Assembly (NCBI RefSeq): GCF_009905255.1
Contig: NZ_CP047602.1
Location: forward strand, 558,001-622,000
Length of the DNA stretch: 64,000 nucleotides
Direction of reading: 5' to 3'
Origin: Thermoanaerobacterium aotearoense
GTDB lineage: Bacteria; Bacillota; Thermoanaerobacteria; Thermoanaerobacterales; Thermoanaerobacteraceae
Below, piece by piece: positions 8,976-17,060 of the stretch. Within the stretch, counting starts at the first letter, position 1. Each line of letters opens with the position of its first letter. The translations under genes were made by a program, and so were the position numbers. Below the pieces are notes generated by a model. The model did no database searches. It had not been told where the DNA came from and saw only the letters and a program-made list of their open reading frames with translations.

Positions 8976-9018
8976 ATAACTGATTGAAAATTAACAAACA
9001 AGTCAAGGAGGGGTTGTT

Positions 9019-10188
9019 GTGAAAAAGTTTGTTTCTATCTTTTTGGCAGTTATGCTGATTGCAGCTATTCCAGTGTTTGGTTTAGCGGCTCAGCCATCTA
9101 CGTCGTACATGACGAGACAAGAGTTTGTAAATGATCTTTTAAAAGGATATGGAATTGATTTATCTGGACAGGACATCTCTCAGTACGTGAAAAGTAACCA
9201 TATATTGGAAGGCGATGGCAAAGGGAATTTGATGCTTTCAGATCCAATCACTTACGAACAAATGGCTACCATATTAAGCAGATTTTATGGACTATCGATG
9301 ATAGATGCACATCAGATAGAAGGATCTGAATACGTCTATGCTTTAGAAGATGGTTTGATTCCACAAGATGTTTCTCTAAATGATAAAGTAACAGAAGATG
9401 AAGGGCAGCAGATATTGTCAAAGATATTCGACAATTACGATAAAGTTAAAGATATGATAGATAGCAGCAAGAATACTACAATGAAAAGTGGCAGTTTAAA
9501 TGGCAACATGAAAATTGCTATGGGCTTTAATAATGGTGTTGCATCTCCATTTGATACGGTTTCTGCACAGGTATACGCTGATTTTAATTTAGACCAAGGA
9601 ATCCATGAAGTAATAAACATGACTATTCCAAATGAAGGGGCAATGAACGTAGAAGAGTACATGATGGGCGATAAAATTTATGTAAAATCATCTGATGGTC
9701 AGTGGAGCTATATGACAGTCCCCGGCATGTCCAACATCACAAACTTGGAAAAATTGCAGCAACAGAATAATCTCTTCAGCAAAGATGTACTTTATAGGTA
9801 TGCAGGAACAAGCTATTTAAACGGCAAAGCAGTAAACGTGGTATATGCATACACAAAGATTACGGATATGTCAAAAATGGACGATTTAGTAAATGCTCTT
9901 GGACTTGGAAGCATCTTGAATGGTATGAAGTACAGCGATTTAGTCGATGGAGTGTATGGGAGATATTTCTATTATATGGATGCAAATACAAATCAGGTGT
10001 GCAAGCTTGACATGATTTTAAAAATCGCTTATAAGCAAGGAGCGAAAGTCGGAGGAGTCGAGATGCCAATAAAATGGGAGATGGTAAGCGGCTCAATGGT
10101 TTACTCAAATGTCAATGGAAATGTCAATGTTGTGTTGCCTGATGATGCCAAAAACGCTAAAGAGTTGACAGCTCCAGCACAAAATTAA
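9019..10188 (+). CDS. exported protein with degenerate S-layer-homology region, function unknown
   Basis: A 389-aa exported protein. Residues 1-24 form a clear signal peptide ending near GLAAQ. Residues 30-140 look like two degenerate SLH repeats (MTRQEFVNDLL, then ITYEQMATILSRFYGL, then YVYALEDGLIP), which would tether it to the cell wall. The rest is beta-rich with repeated aromatic and Asp/Asn positions (VEEYMMGDKIYVKSSDGQWSYM) and resembles large uncharacterised lipoprotein/exported families such as DUF6612; that match is uncertain. GTG start is not needed: the chosen start at 9019 is a GTG with GGAGGGG upstream. It is bounded by its own promoter and a terminator. Confidence 0.6.
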   Translation: MKKFVSIFLAVMLIAAIPVFGLAAQPSTSYMTRQEFVNDLLKGYGIDLSGQDISQYVKSNHILEGDGKGNLMLSDPITYEQMATILSRFYGLSMIDAHQIEGSEYVYALEDGLIPQDVSLNDKVTEDEGQQILSKIFDNYDKVKDMIDSSKNTTMKSGSLNGNMKIAMGFNNGVASPFDTVSAQVYADFNLDQGIHEVINMTIPNEGAMNVEEYMMGDKIYVKSSDGQWSYMTVPGMSNITNLEKLQQQNNLFSKDVLYRYAGTSYLNGKAVNVVYAYTKITDMSKMDDLVNALGLGSILNGMKYSDLVDGVYGRYFYYMDANTNQVCKLDMILKIAYKQGAKVGGVEMPIKWEMVSGSMVYSNVNGNVNVVLPDDAKNAKELTAPAQN

Positions 10189-10193
10189 TTTGT

Positions 10194-10230
10194 ATACTAT
10201 AAAACCCGGGAAACCGGGTTTTTATAGTAT
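10194..10230. terminator. bidirectional terminator
   Basis: A long stem, ATACTATAAAACCCGG against CCGGGTTTTTATAGTAT with a GAAA-type loop, serves the surface-protein gene on the plus strand and the DUF4363 gene on the minus strand. Confidence 0.85.
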
Positions 10231-10605
10231 GTTTTCAAGTGTCAGCTTCTCATTTGATGGTATGTGACCGTAAAGCTCTTTCAATGTTTTAAGCTCTGAT
10301 AGGCTTAAATCTTTGTCTTTAGTGTCAATAAAACTTTTAAGCTTTGATAAGCTCATGTCAATGTCGTCTATTTCCCTGTGTTCAATCAAAATTGCCCATT
10401 TGCTGCTTATTTTTCCCCAAGTCTTTTCTAAATCATCAGCATTTGCTTTGGCGTTCATCCACTTCTCACTTTTTATGTTTTGTTCTATAGTTTCAAGTTT
10501 TTTTTCCATATTGTTGGATGAACTATATAGGTAATTGTAGGAAGCTATGTCTACAAGTATTATTAAGACTGTGATGGTTGTAATCAACGGAATTACGTAT
10601 TTCAC
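10222..10605 (-). CDS. DUF4363 membrane-anchored protein
   Basis: A 127-aa protein with one N-terminal membrane helix (about residues 5-25) and a helical, charged outer domain (SKWAILIEHREIDDIDMSL near 75). The conserved EKTW and EHREIDD stretches fit family DUF4363. It follows a DUF421 gene, the usual partner. The GTG at 10605 is chosen, 11 bases after AAGGAG; the earlier in-frame GTG at 10617 overlaps that ribosome binding site. Function is unknown; the pair is found in spore-forming Firmicutes. Confidence 0.7.
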   Translation of the reverse strand: MKYVIPLITTITVLIILVDIASYNYLYSSSNNMEKKLETIEQNIKSEKWMNAKANADDLEKTWGKISSKWAILIEHREIDDIDMSLSKLKSFIDTKDKDLSLSELKTLKELYGHIPSNEKLTLENIL

Positions 10606-10613
10606 TTGATGTA

Positions 10614-11285
10614 TCACTCCTTCTTGTAAACTGTCAATACGTTATTTGGATCAAGTGATGCCAGTATTACATTATCTATGCTGCTTATATTCCACATCTT
10701 CAATTGCTCATTAAGCCAATTCATATCAACATTTGCCATTTTCATGTTTTTCTCTATTATCTTTCCGTCTATTATTAGCGGAAGAGGAAGCCCTTCGTAT
10801 TGAGGTGTCAGATTTAAGTCATTAGGCGTTACAGGCCTTTTATCTACTTTTGGTATTACGCTTAGGCAGCCATTTGTCTCCAATATTGCATACTCTACAT
10901 CTGCGATATTTGGATAACCCATGACTCTAAGCTCTTCTAAAAGGTCATTTATATTGTACCTTTCTTTTTGAAGCTCTTTTGTCAAGATTTTTCCTTTGTC
11001 AATTAGAATCGTAGGCTTTCCACAGATGATTTCGCGGCCGTGCAGGCTTTTCATCGACACATACGACAAAAAAAGTTGTGATATAAGCAAAGTAAGTATA
11101 GGTATAATGCCTGTTAAAAGTGGTATGCCTTTGTTTTGCATAGGTACGGCTACCAAATCAGCTATCATTATTGCTACAACCAATTCGTACGGCTGAAGTT
11201 GTCCTATCTGCTGCTTTCCCATTATTCTCATGACGATGACTACCAGGAAATAAAGGATTAATGTGCGAAAAAATATAATAAGCAT
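10614..11285 (-). CDS. DUF421 (YetF/YcaP-type) membrane protein
   Basis: A 223-aa protein with three N-terminal membrane helices (about residues 3-20, 32-50 and 57-78) and a C-terminal soluble domain, the layout of the DUF421/YetF family. GKQQIGQLQPYELVVAIMIADL near residue 25 is the family signature; it is longer than 20 residues in nature and only its key positions G-K-Q, P-Y-E-L and A-D-L are cited. The soluble part has GKPTILIDKGKI near 85. No enzymatic role is established for the family. It lies 8 bases before the DUF4363 gene and forms a two-gene operon with it. Confidence 0.8.
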   Translation of the reverse strand: MLIIFFRTLILYFLVVIVMRIMGKQQIGQLQPYELVVAIMIADLVAVPMQNKGIPLLTGIIPILTLLISQLFLSYVSMKSLHGREIICGKPTILIDKGKILTKELQKERYNINDLLEELRVMGYPNIADVEYAILETNGCLSVIPKVDKRPVTPNDLNLTPQYEGLPLPLIIDGKIIEKNMKMANVDMNWLNEQLKMWNISSIDNVILASLDPNNVLTVYKKE

Positions 11286-11487
11286 AAGCCCACCCTTCCA
11301 TTTAATATGTCACAAATATATTTTGAGAGTATTGATGCAAAATATACGTTGTAAAAAGTTTGTTAAATAAAAAATGAAAATGTAAAATTTTCAGTGTTAA
11401 CGTTTTATGCTAAATTATGATATAGTATGTAAATTTACAAACTGTTATAATATAGTTATAGAAAAATAAACATAGGGGTTGAAATAT

Positions 11488-12309
11488 ATGTGTAAGTTAT
11501 TTGTAACAGATGCTGATGGAAGCCTTTTAGATAGCAACAATAAAATATCTGAAGCAAATATTAACGCCATAAATGAGCTGAGAGAAAAGGGAGTCATTTA
11601 TACAATTGCCACAGGTAGGATGTTTTCATCAATATTACCATACGCTTTAGAGCTTAGAGTAAATGCACCTGTCATTTGCTTTAATGGAGCTCTGATAAAA
11701 GATATTTACACAAAAAAAGTGTACTACTATAATCCAATTCAACCTGATGATGCCATAGCAGTCATCGATATACTAAAAAACAGTGGTTATCAAGTAAATC
11801 TATATATCGATGATAAGTTAGTTGTAGAAGAAATGAATGAAAGGGTTGAATGGTATTTATCGTTTAATACAGTTGAAGTGAATGCTGTTGGTGATCTTGC
11901 TGAATACATCAAAAATACGGGGAAAGGCACTGCTAAAATATACGCCATAGGTGATATCAAAAATCCTGCTCCTGTAGAGCCGGAAGTTTATGATAAGCTT
12001 TCAAAGATAGTATCTGTTTCCACATCTGGCGGCGGACATTTGGAGCTTAATGCCAAAGGTGTCAGCAAAGGCAATGCATTGAAGACTTTGGCAAATATGT
12101 ACAACATTAAGAGGGAGCTTGTTGCTGCTGTAGGAGATAATCTCAACGATTTATCAATGATAGAGTATGCAGGCTTTGGAGTTGCGATGGCAAATGCACC
12201 AGAGCTTGTAAAGATAAAAGCAGATTTTGTCACGAAGTCAAACAATGAAGATGGCATCGCATTTGCGATAAATAGGATTTTTGCAAGACAACAAATTATG
12301 GCTGTTTAA
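11488..12309 (+). CDS. Cof-type HAD phosphatase
   Basis: A 273-aa HAD-superfamily IIB hydrolase. Motif I is DADGSLLD near residue 7 (nucleophile Asp and acid/base Asp), motif II is TIATGR near 41, motif III is the Lys in GVSKGNAL near 196 and motif IV is GDNLNDLSMIEYAG near 219. Cof enzymes dephosphorylate sugar phosphates, FMN or pyridoxal phosphate; the substrate is not predictable here. The first motif-I residue after Asp is Ala-Asp rather than the common Leu-Asp, a minor variation. The ATG at 11488 has AGGGGT 8 bases upstream, better than the TTG at 11479. Confidence 0.85.
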   Translation: MCKLFVTDADGSLLDSNNKISEANINAINELREKGVIYTIATGRMFSSILPYALELRVNAPVICFNGALIKDIYTKKVYYYNPIQPDDAIAVIDILKNSGYQVNLYIDDKLVVEEMNERVEWYLSFNTVEVNAVGDLAEYIKNTGKGTAKIYAIGDIKNPAPVEPEVYDKLSKIVSVSTSGGGHLELNAKGVSKGNALKTLANMYNIKRELVAAVGDNLNDLSMIEYAGFGVAMANAPELVKIKADFVTKSNNEDGIAFAINRIFARQQIMAV

Positions 12310-12371
12310 AGACCATAAAGCCACCTTTTGCATATAATGTAGTGAGCTCTATAAATGCTGGAGGTGGTTTT

Positions 12372-12506
12372 GTGGAACAGCTGGTTGTGAAGCTAAGCAT
12401 TCTTGTAGTCTTAGTTGTAGGAATAATGTACATGGCTATGTCTTTTATACCTTTGCTGGTTTTAAAAGATAGAAAAAAAGATGTTGATGAGGATGAAGAC
12501 AAATGA
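12372..12506 (+). CDS. 44-aa single-span membrane peptide
   Basis: A small open frame from GTG 12372, preceded by GGAGGTGG with 4-5 bases spacing. The product is 44 aa: about 24 hydrophobic residues (positions 4-28, including LVVLVVGIMYMAM), a basic KDRKK stop-transfer patch, then an acidic tail (DVDEDEDK). A strong terminator overlaps the stop codon, as expected for a real gene. CCACCT at 12322-12327 is complementary to the AGGTGG of the ribosome binding site, so translation may be affected by folding. No family is recognised. It sits between the HAD gene and ccpA. Confidence 0.6.
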   Translation: MEQLVVKLSILVVLVVGIMYMAMSFIPLLVLKDRKKDVDEDEDK

Positions 12507-12521
12507 TCTTCGTCTTTTTTT
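12492..12521 (+). terminator. intrinsic terminator after the 44-aa peptide gene
   Basis: GATGAAGA (12492-12499) pairs with TCTTCGTC (12507-12514) through one G-U pair, followed by seven T. Confidence 0.75.
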
Positions 12522-12563
12522 GTTGATTTATGAAAAACGATGTAAAATTTTTTCGAAAATCTA

Positions 12564-12592
12564 TTGACAAATTTTCATTAAAAAAGTAAAAT
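12564..12592 (+). promoter_or_regulatory. sigma-A promoter of ccpA
   Basis: Perfect TTGACA (12564-12569), 17-base spacer, TAAAAT (12587-12592). Confidence 0.8.
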
Positions 12593-12606
12593 ATCCATAA
12601 GGTATG

Positions 12607-12620
12607 AGAAAACGATAACT
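12607..12620 (+). promoter_or_regulatory. cre-like operator at the ccpA promoter
   Basis: AGAAAACGATAACT agrees with the catabolite-responsive element TGWAANCGNTNWCA at every constrained position except the first and last. It lies just downstream of the -10 box, near the start of transcription, where bound CcpA would block its own gene. Autoregulation is inference. Confidence 0.55.
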
Positions 12621-12635
12621 TAGAGGTGGTAAAGA

Positions 12636-13646
12636 GTGAATGCTACTATTAAAGATGTGGCTAGGGAAGCGAAAGTTTCTATAGCTACGGTGTCAAGAGT
12701 TTTAAATAACAGCGCTGTTGTCACTGATGAGACAAAGCAAAGGGTGTTAGACGCCATAAAAAAGACAGGTTATAAGCCAAATGCTTTAGCCAGAAGCTTG
12801 AAAATACAAAAGACTCACACGATAGGGCTTATTGTGCCTGATATATCAAGTCCTTTTTATCCTGAAGTTGTAAGAGGCATAGAAGACATTGCCAGTATGT
12901 ATTCTTACAATATATTTCTGTGCAATACAGACCAAAAAGAAGAAAAAGAGATGAATTATATAGAGATACTTAGCGAAAAGCAAGTTGATGGCATCATATA
13001 CATGGGAGATATCATTAGAGATTCAGTAAAGCAGCAGCTAAAAGACATAGGCATACCGATTGTCTTAGCAGGCACAGAGGATGCTGAATCAGAGTTTCCC
13101 AATGTCAATATAGACAACAAAAAGGCTTCTTATGATGCTGTGAAGTATTTGATCTCCTTAGGACACAAAAAGATAGGAATGATATCGGGACCTGCTGATG
13201 ATCCTATCGGAGGCGTACAGAGGACAAATGGATACAAAGAAGCTTTATCTGAGGCGAAAATAAGATTTAAGCCGTCGCTTGTGGTAGAAGGCAGCTTCAA
13301 AGCAAGGCAAGCGTACCTTGCAATGCTAAAGCTTTTGGAAAACAATGTTGACGCTGTCTTTGCAGCATCAGATGAGATGGCTGCTGCTGCAATAAATGCC
13401 ATATTTGACTCTGGATTTAGCGTACCCGAAGATATTCACGTTATCGGCTTTGATAACACTTATCTTTCATATATGTTCAGGCCTACTATAACTACTATTC
13501 AGAGGCCTGCGTATGACATAGGTGCTGTAAGTATGAGACTTATGACAAAATTACTTGCTAAAGAGCCTATTGATGATATGCATGTGGTTTTGCCGCATCA
13601 GCTTATCGTCAGAGAATCAACAGGATATGGTGAAGAAAAAAAATAG
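12636..13646 (+). CDS. ccpA: catabolite control protein A (LacI/GalR family)
   Basis: A 336-aa LacI-family regulator. Residues 3-22 form the helix-turn-helix (IKDVAREAKVSIATVSRVLN) and residues 50-60 the hinge helix with the usual ALARSLK. It is closer to CcpA than to sugar-specific repressors: RGIEDIASMYSYNIFLCNTD near 85, KQVDGIIYMG near 115, IGFDNTYLS near 275 and YDIGAVSMRLMTKLLAKEP near 300 match Bacillus CcpA almost word for word. CcpA acts with Ser46-phosphorylated HPr on cre sites. The start is GTG 12636 with GAGGTGG upstream. A convergent nagA gene follows, sharing a terminator. Confidence 0.85.
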   Translation: MNATIKDVAREAKVSIATVSRVLNNSAVVTDETKQRVLDAIKKTGYKPNALARSLKIQKTHTIGLIVPDISSPFYPEVVRGIEDIASMYSYNIFLCNTDQKEEKEMNYIEILSEKQVDGIIYMGDIIRDSVKQQLKDIGIPIVLAGTEDAESEFPNVNIDNKKASYDAVKYLISLGHKKIGMISGPADDPIGGVQRTNGYKEALSEAKIRFKPSLVVEGSFKARQAYLAMLKLLENNVDAVFAASDEMAAAAINAIFDSGFSVPEDIHVIGFDNTYLSYMFRPTITTIQRPAYDIGAVSMRLMTKLLAKEPIDDMHVVLPHQLIVRESTGYGEEKK

Positions 13647-13667
13647 CCTTATTGGCTATTTTTTTTC
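13636..13667. terminator. bidirectional terminator between ccpA and nagA
   Basis: AATAGCC (13642-13648) pairs with GGCTATT (13654-13660), flanked by A and T runs, so it can work from both sides. The ccpA stop lies inside it. Confidence 0.85.
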
Positions 13668-14798
13668 ATATACGATTTTCCCACCGACAATCGTCTTTTT
13701 TATTTCTATATTTTCATCAAAGATTATGATATCTGCATCATATCCTTCCTTTATAAGGCCTTTTTTGTAATCAATACCTATTACTTTTGCGCTGTTGTAA
13801 GACGCCAGTGCGACAGATTCAGGAAGTGTTAAATCTGTATTGAAAAAGATATTTTTTACAGCTTTGTCTAATGTAAGAGTGCTTCCTGCTAAAACTCCGC
13901 TTTTTAGCCTTGCAGCACCGTCTTTTACGTATACGTCTTGACCACCCAATTGGTAAAGACCGTCACTTAAGTTTGCAGCCATCATTGCATCTGTTACGAG
14001 ATTTATTTTTTCTTTACCTTTTAACCTTATAAGCGTTCTTATGGCTGGAAAGACAGAGTGTATTCCATCAGCGATTACTTCTGCGCTTATGTCGAGATCG
14101 AAGACTGCTCCTACTGTTCCTACTTCGCGGTGGTGAAATCCTTTCATGGCGTTAAAGACATGAGTGGCATGTGTTATACCTGCTTTGAATCCCAAAGCTA
14201 CATCATCATAAGTAGAATCGGTATGTCCTACAGATGCGGTGATGTTTTTCTCTCTTAAATATTTTATAAGCTCCAATGCTCCATCAACTTCAGGTGCTAT
14301 TGTGACAAGTTTTACAATGTCTACATATTGGCCACATATTTCATTGAAGTTTTCTACTGTAGGTTTTAAAATGAATTTGTCATCTTGCGCGCCCTTTTGC
14401 TTCGGATTTATAAAAGGACCTTCCATGTGAATGCCTAAGATTTCAGCACCTTCAACGCGGCTTTTGTTGTCAAACACATTTTTAATAGCATTTTTGATTT
14501 TGCTTTTATCCTCTGTCATGGTTGTAGGCAGAAATGACGTGGTGCCATGCATTGCTACAGACTTCGATATTGCATTTATTGCTTCAAAAGTTCCGTCCAT
14601 TGTATCGAATCCAGAAGAACCGTGTATATGTATGTCTACGAAACCTGGCGACACGTAGTTGCCTTCAGCATCTATTGTATTGTCGGCATAAAGGCCACTT
14701 CCAATAGCGCTTATTTTATTTCCCTCAATCAATACATCTTTGCCGTCTACTATATTCCCGCCAACTAATAATTTACCATTTACGATTAGCGTCTTCAT
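13656..14798 (-). CDS. nagA: N-acetylglucosamine-6-phosphate deacetylase
   Basis: NagA removes acetate from GlcNAc-6-P, the first step in amino-sugar and cell-wall recycling. The 380-aa amidohydrolase shows the metal and substrate motifs in order: DIHIHGSSGFD near residue 57, HMEGPF near 123, HTDS near 190, HVFNAM near 210, DGIHS near 243 and LVTDAM near 270. HIH is kept, so this is a dinuclear-type or partial-site enzyme. Start ATG at 14798 follows GAGGTGATA. No nagB is adjacent. It is convergent to ccpA and divergent from the response-regulator gene. Confidence 0.93.
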   Translation of the reverse strand: MKTLIVNGKLLVGGNIVDGKDVLIEGNKISAIGSGLYADNTIDAEGNYVSPGFVDIHIHGSSGFDTMDGTFEAINAISKSVAMHGTTSFLPTTMTEDKSKIKNAIKNVFDNKSRVEGAEILGIHMEGPFINPKQKGAQDDKFILKPTVENFNEICGQYVDIVKLVTIAPEVDGALELIKYLREKNITASVGHTDSTYDDVALGFKAGITHATHVFNAMKGFHHREVGTVGAVFDLDISAEVIADGIHSVFPAIRTLIRLKGKEKINLVTDAMMAANLSDGLYQLGGQDVYVKDGAARLKSGVLAGSTLTLDKAVKNIFFNTDLTLPESVALASYNSAKVIGIDYKKGLIKEGYDADIIIFDENIEIKKTIVGGKIVYEKK

Positions 14799-14897
14799 AT
14801 TATCACCTCAATTAAATTTTAGACTTATTTAAACATAAAATCAATTATATACAATTTTCACATGGAATATGATATACTAAAAATGGAGGTATCGGCT

Positions 14898-15575
14898 ATG
14901 GAAAACATTTTAATTATCGATGATGAAGAAATGCTTGTAAAGGGATTGAAGCTATCCCTCATTCAAGAAGGTTATTACGTTGATTATGCTTATGATGGTG
15001 AAGAAGGTTTGGAAAAAATAAAAAATGGCAATTATGATTTAGTAATATTAGATTTGATGCTGCCCAAGATCGACGGTCTTACCCTTTGCAAAGAGGTAAG
15101 GTCATTTTCAAATATACCTATAATAATGCTTACAGCCAAAGGTGAAGATGTGGATAAGATAGTAGGCATTGAGATGGGAGCAGATGACTACCTTGCAAAG
15201 CCTTTCAATACGCGGGAATTGATCGCCAGAATTAGAGCTTTATTCAGACGGACGACGACGCCTTATGTGAAAAAGCACGATGTAATCAAGTTAGGGGATA
15301 TTACGATAAATGTTCCTGACAAGATAGTCCAGAAGAATGGCAAAGACATCGATCTTACAAATAAAGAGTTTGAATTATTAGTTCTTTTGGCTTCGAATCC
15401 GGGAAAGCTTTATTCTAAGGACAAACTGATGGACTTAATATGGGGATTTGATTTCTATGGAGATACGAATACTGTGAATGTCCATATAAGAAAGCTTAGA
15501 GAGAAGATTGAAGACGATCCGGCAAATCCAAAGCATATTTTTACAAAGTGGGACTCTGGCTACTACATGAAATAG
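14898..15575 (+). CDS. OmpR/PhoP-family response regulator
   Basis: A 225-aa two-component response regulator. The receiver domain (residues 1-115) has the acidic pair DDEE near 9, phospho-acceptor Asp in VILDLMLP near 52, Thr in MLTAKG near 80 and Lys in LAKPF near 102. The winged-helix DNA-binding domain occupies about 130-225, with NVHIRKLREKIE in the recognition region. The ATG at 14898 follows GGAGGT by 7 bases; an upstream ATG at 14862 lacks a ribosome binding site. The histidine kinase gene starts 9 bases after it, so the two form an operon. The stimulus is unknown. Confidence 0.92.
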   Translation: MENILIIDDEEMLVKGLKLSLIQEGYYVDYAYDGEEGLEKIKNGNYDLVILDLMLPKIDGLTLCKEVRSFSNIPIIMLTAKGEDVDKIVGIEMGADDYLAKPFNTRELIARIRALFRRTTTPYVKKHDVIKLGDITINVPDKIVQKNGKDIDLTNKEFELLVLLASNPGKLYSKDKLMDLIWGFDFYGDTNTVNVHIRKLREKIEDDPANPKHIFTKWDSGYYMK

Positions 15576-15584
15576 GGTGATACG

Positions 15585-16979
15585 TTGAGTTTAAGGTGGA
15601 AGATATTTTCGATTTATTTTATTATCCTGATAGTTTCGCTGGCTTCTACAGGCATTTATCTTTTCAACAATATTTATGAAAGCTACCTTGCAAACGAAAG
15701 AATAACCAATTTGACGCAGGCCAATATGATTGCAAATTTGGTCTCTAAGTTTATAGGGGTTTCCTCGTATTTGATTGAGCCTACCATTGTTGACTATGCA
15801 AACCAGATTAACTCGAGGATTCTTTTTACTGATGTAAGTGGAAAAGTCATAGTTGATTCTGCAGGAAATGGCGGCATTGAAGGCAAAGATATAAATAATT
15901 ACAGCGATATTAAGTCCGCTTTAAAGGGGACAGGCTCTACAAGCATACACTACATCACAGGTTCTGGCTGGACCATGTATTCTGCTGTACCTGTTACTAT
16001 AAAAAATGAGATTGTAGGCAGTATCCTATTATCTACGTCTATTGACGATGTGATGAATTTTTTGTACTCAATTAAAATGCAGATGATATATACATTTACT
16101 GCTATAGGTTCTATCGTAAGCATATTAAGCTTAATAGTTGCCGCATTTATAACTAAGCCTTTAAAAAGGCTTACAGACGCTACAAAGATAATATCCGAAG
16201 GCAAATTCGACTACAAAGTCGATGTGAAGGGAAATGATGAAATCGGCAAGCTGGCAGACGCATTCAACGATATGGGTACGAAGCTTATGAAGATAGACGA
16301 GGAGAGAAAAAGATTTGTCTCCGATGCATCCCATGAGCTTAAAACGCCATTGGCGGCAATAAAAGCCCTCGTAGAACCGCTTATATCCAGCGATAATGTC
16401 GATATATCTGTGTATAAAGAGTTTTTAAAGGATATAAATTCTGAAGTTGATAGAATGACGAGGCTTGTAAATGAATTGTTGGTTTTAGCAAAGATTGATA
16501 AAATACGTTCAATCGAAAATAAAACGGAAAATATTAGTGAAATTGCTTACAATGTCATTGAAAACCTTGAGGCGATAGCTGATCAAAAAGGTGTTTCGCT
16601 GATATTTGAGAACGAGAAAAATATTTTTGCGGACGTTGATGCAGATAGATTTTACAGGATGATATACAATGTCGTGGAAAATGGGATAAAATACACTCCA
16701 AGCGGTGGCTCTGTCAAACTGACTCTTGATTCTGATGATAAGAATGTCTACATCACAATATCTGATACAGGCATAGGAATAAGTCAGGAAACATTGCCTA
16801 AGGTGTTTGAAAGGTTTTCCAGAGGCGATACGGCAAGATCTCAAAAGACTGGAGGTTTTGGACTAGGCTTGGCCATAGTAAAGGAGATCGTAGATTTGCA
16901 TAAAGGACATATAGACGTTAAAAGCACTGTCGGCGAAGGTACTGTTTTTTACATAACGATTCCGGTTAAGAACATTTAA
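15585..16979 (+). CDS. membrane sensor histidine kinase
   Basis: A 464-aa kinase that would phosphorylate the response regulator upstream. It has a membrane helix at about residues 8-28, an extracytoplasmic PAS/Cache-like sensor to about 160, a second helix at about 165-190, and a HAMP linker (KPLKRLTDATKIISEGKF). The phosphoacceptor His lies in FVSDASHELKTPL near residue 248, followed by an ATPase domain with N box (YNVVENGIKYTP), G1 (DTGIGI) and G2 (GGFGLGLAIVKEI). The start is TTG 15585 with AGGGTGATA upstream. This WalK/PhoR-like layout and the following GerMN lipoprotein suggest envelope sensing, which is inference. Confidence 0.92.
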   Translation: MSLRWKIFSIYFIILIVSLASTGIYLFNNIYESYLANERITNLTQANMIANLVSKFIGVSSYLIEPTIVDYANQINSRILFTDVSGKVIVDSAGNGGIEGKDINNYSDIKSALKGTGSTSIHYITGSGWTMYSAVPVTIKNEIVGSILLSTSIDDVMNFLYSIKMQMIYTFTAIGSIVSILSLIVAAFITKPLKRLTDATKIISEGKFDYKVDVKGNDEIGKLADAFNDMGTKLMKIDEERKRFVSDASHELKTPLAAIKALVEPLISSDNVDISVYKEFLKDINSEVDRMTRLVNELLVLAKIDKIRSIENKTENISEIAYNVIENLEAIADQKGVSLIFENEKNIFADVDADRFYRMIYNVVENGIKYTPSGGSVKLTLDSDDKNVYITISDTGIGISQETLPKVFERFSRGDTARSQKTGGFGLGLAIVKEIVDLHKGHIDVKSTVGEGTVFYITIPVKNI

Positions 16980-17060
16980 ACAAAAATTTATTAAATTTTA
17001 AGGTTCTGTTAATACAGGTGTAATAAAAATATTGTATCATATTTTTAGGAGGGGATAACA

